Assembly (NCBI GenBank): GCA_029978815.1
Contig: JAPOIQ010000092.1
Coordinates: 1 to 5,726 of the forward strand
Source: a bacterium
GTDB lineage: Bacteria; Actinomycetota; Acidimicrobiia; Acidimicrobiales; Ilumatobacteraceae
Direction of reading: 5' to 3'
DNA: 5,726 bases
Shown piece by piece: positions 5,074-5,726 of the stretch. The notes below the pieces were generated by a model. The model was given only the letters and a program-made list of their open reading frames with translations. It was not told where the DNA came from and searched no databases. The translations under genes and the position numbers were made by a program. How positions within the stretch are numbered: position 1 is the stretch's first letter; every line of letters begins with the position of its first letter.

Positions 5074-5726
5074 AGCCTCGTGCCTGAAGTGCTTCGATGA
5101 GCTTTGGGAGCACCTTATGAACGTCACCAATGATGCCAAGGTCGGCAACTCCAAAAATTGGTGCCTCTGCGTCCTTGTTGATGGCGATGATGTTCTTTGC
5201 ACCCTTCATGCCGACCATATGCTGCGTTGCTCCGGAAATACCGGCCGCAATGTAGACATTGGGCTTCACAACTTTGCCGGTCTGGCCAACCTGCATTGAG
5301 TACGGAACCCATCCAGCGTCAACAATCGCACGAGAGGCGCCTGCCGCGCCCTTCAGAATCTTGGCGAGGTCGTCCACCATGGCGAACTTGTCGGCTTCAC
5401 CGAGACCACGTCCGCCAGAAACGACGATGTCAGCCTCGTCAAGCTTCGGTCCAGTTGATTCCTCGACATGAACCGCTGTCACCGTCGCACCACCGGTTGA
5501 TCCAAGATCTGGAACGGGGGCTGCGACAACTTCAGCTGCTGCTCCGCCAGCTGATTCCGCAGCGAATGACTTCGGGCGGAAGGCAGCGAGATATGGCGCA
5601 GACCCTGAGAAGGATGTGCTCACCAGAGTGTTTCCACCGAAGACAGGAGTTGTCACCGTGACGGTGTCACCGTCGACTGCGACGGCAACGTTGTTTGTCA
5701 ATACTGTGCGGTCAACCTTCACAGAA
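5072..5726 (-). CDS. etfA: Electron transfer flavoprotein subunit alpha, C-terminal part (5' end outside window)
   Basis: EtfA forms a heterodimer with EtfB and holds FAD, passing electrons from acyl-CoA and other dehydrogenases to the quinone pool or other acceptors. About 217 residues are visible, and roughly the first 100 of a usual 310-320 lie past the right edge. Counting from the GTG-encoded Val at 5722, the FAD-binding domain shows VVSGGRGLG (100-108), [12 protein letters not shown] (138-149), [19 protein letters not shown] (156-174, close to the ETF alpha signature) and ADLGIIGD (193-200). The Ala/Gly/Pro-rich stretch at 53-80 is a linker before this domain. The GTG at 5720-5722 is not taken as a start, because sequence continues in frame to the edge and the N-terminal domain is otherwise missing. 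etfB would be expected nearby beyond the window. The gene converges on the four-gene operon. Confidence 0.95.
   Translation of the reverse strand, partial: SVKVDRTVLTNNVAVAVDGDTVTVTTPVFGGNTLVSTSFSGSAPYLAAFRPKSFAAESAGGAAAEVVAAPVPDLGSTGGATVTAVHVEESTGPKLDEADIVVSGGRGLGEADKFAMVDDLAKILKGAAGASRAIVDAGWVPYSMQVGQTGKVVKPNVYIAAGISGATQHMVGMKGAKNIIAINKDAEAPIFGVADLGIIGDVHKVLPKLIEALQARG

Noticed and set aside
5197..5661. A 154-residue plus-strand frame opposite etfA
   Set aside because: It is Arg/Gln/Pro-rich as expected from an antisense frame, while the minus strand encodes clear EtfA motifs.
5072..5722. A complete short EtfA starting at the GTG at 5722
   Set aside because: EtfA is normally 310-320 residues. 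The frame continues to the window edge and the N-terminal domain is missing, so the gene is cut by the window.

Overview
The window reads as a gene-dense actinobacterial chromosome segment, most likely from an Acidimicrobiia-type organism. This is an inference from gene content, not a phylogenetic test. The clues are a coenzyme F420-type FrhB/FdhB flavoprotein and the conserved actinobacterial trio of histidine phosphatase, DUF3090 protein and SCO1664-type kinase-like protein. Genuine stops are almost all TGA, and genes overlap or abut throughout. I see no RNA gene, CRISPR array, transposon or phage gene. Nearly every base lies in a gene, and the only gaps are 36 bp (2170-2205) and 37 bp (5035-5071).

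Layout. (1) Bases 2-1174, plus strand: an F420 hydrogenase/dehydrogenase beta-subunit (FrhB) family gene cut at the left edge and broken by one in-frame TAA at 731-733. Well-conserved sequence continues on both sides of it. (2) Bases 1175-2169, minus strand: a two-gene unit of a family 5 (UdgB-type) uracil-DNA glycosylase followed, with a 4-nt overlap, by a small putative lipoprotein. The lipoprotein stop abuts the FrhB stop. (3) Bases 2206-5034, plus strand: a four-gene, fully overlapping operon of MSMEG_4193-type histidine phosphatase, DUF3090 protein, SCO1664-type PI3/4-kinase-like protein and an unrecognised 332-residue protein. (4) Bases 5072-5726, minus strand: the C-terminal two thirds of electron transfer flavoprotein subunit alpha (etfA), running off the right edge.

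How they fit together. The FrhB protein and EtfA are both redox flavoproteins, but nothing here links them directly. UdgB is a DNA-repair enzyme of the divergent unit. The four-gene operon pairs a predicted phosphate-removing enzyme with a predicted kinase-like protein, which suggests a phosphorylation-based function that to my knowledge is uncharacterised. In mycobacteria and Streptomyces the same trio lies near the mycothiol ligase gene mshC. Here the next gene is the 332-residue unknown, followed by the convergent etfA.

The points most worth a second look are the lone nonsense codon in the FrhB gene and the unknown fourth gene coupled to the kinase/phosphatase trio. The window otherwise looks like ordinary, tightly packed chromosome, and I found no clear sign of a wholly new system.
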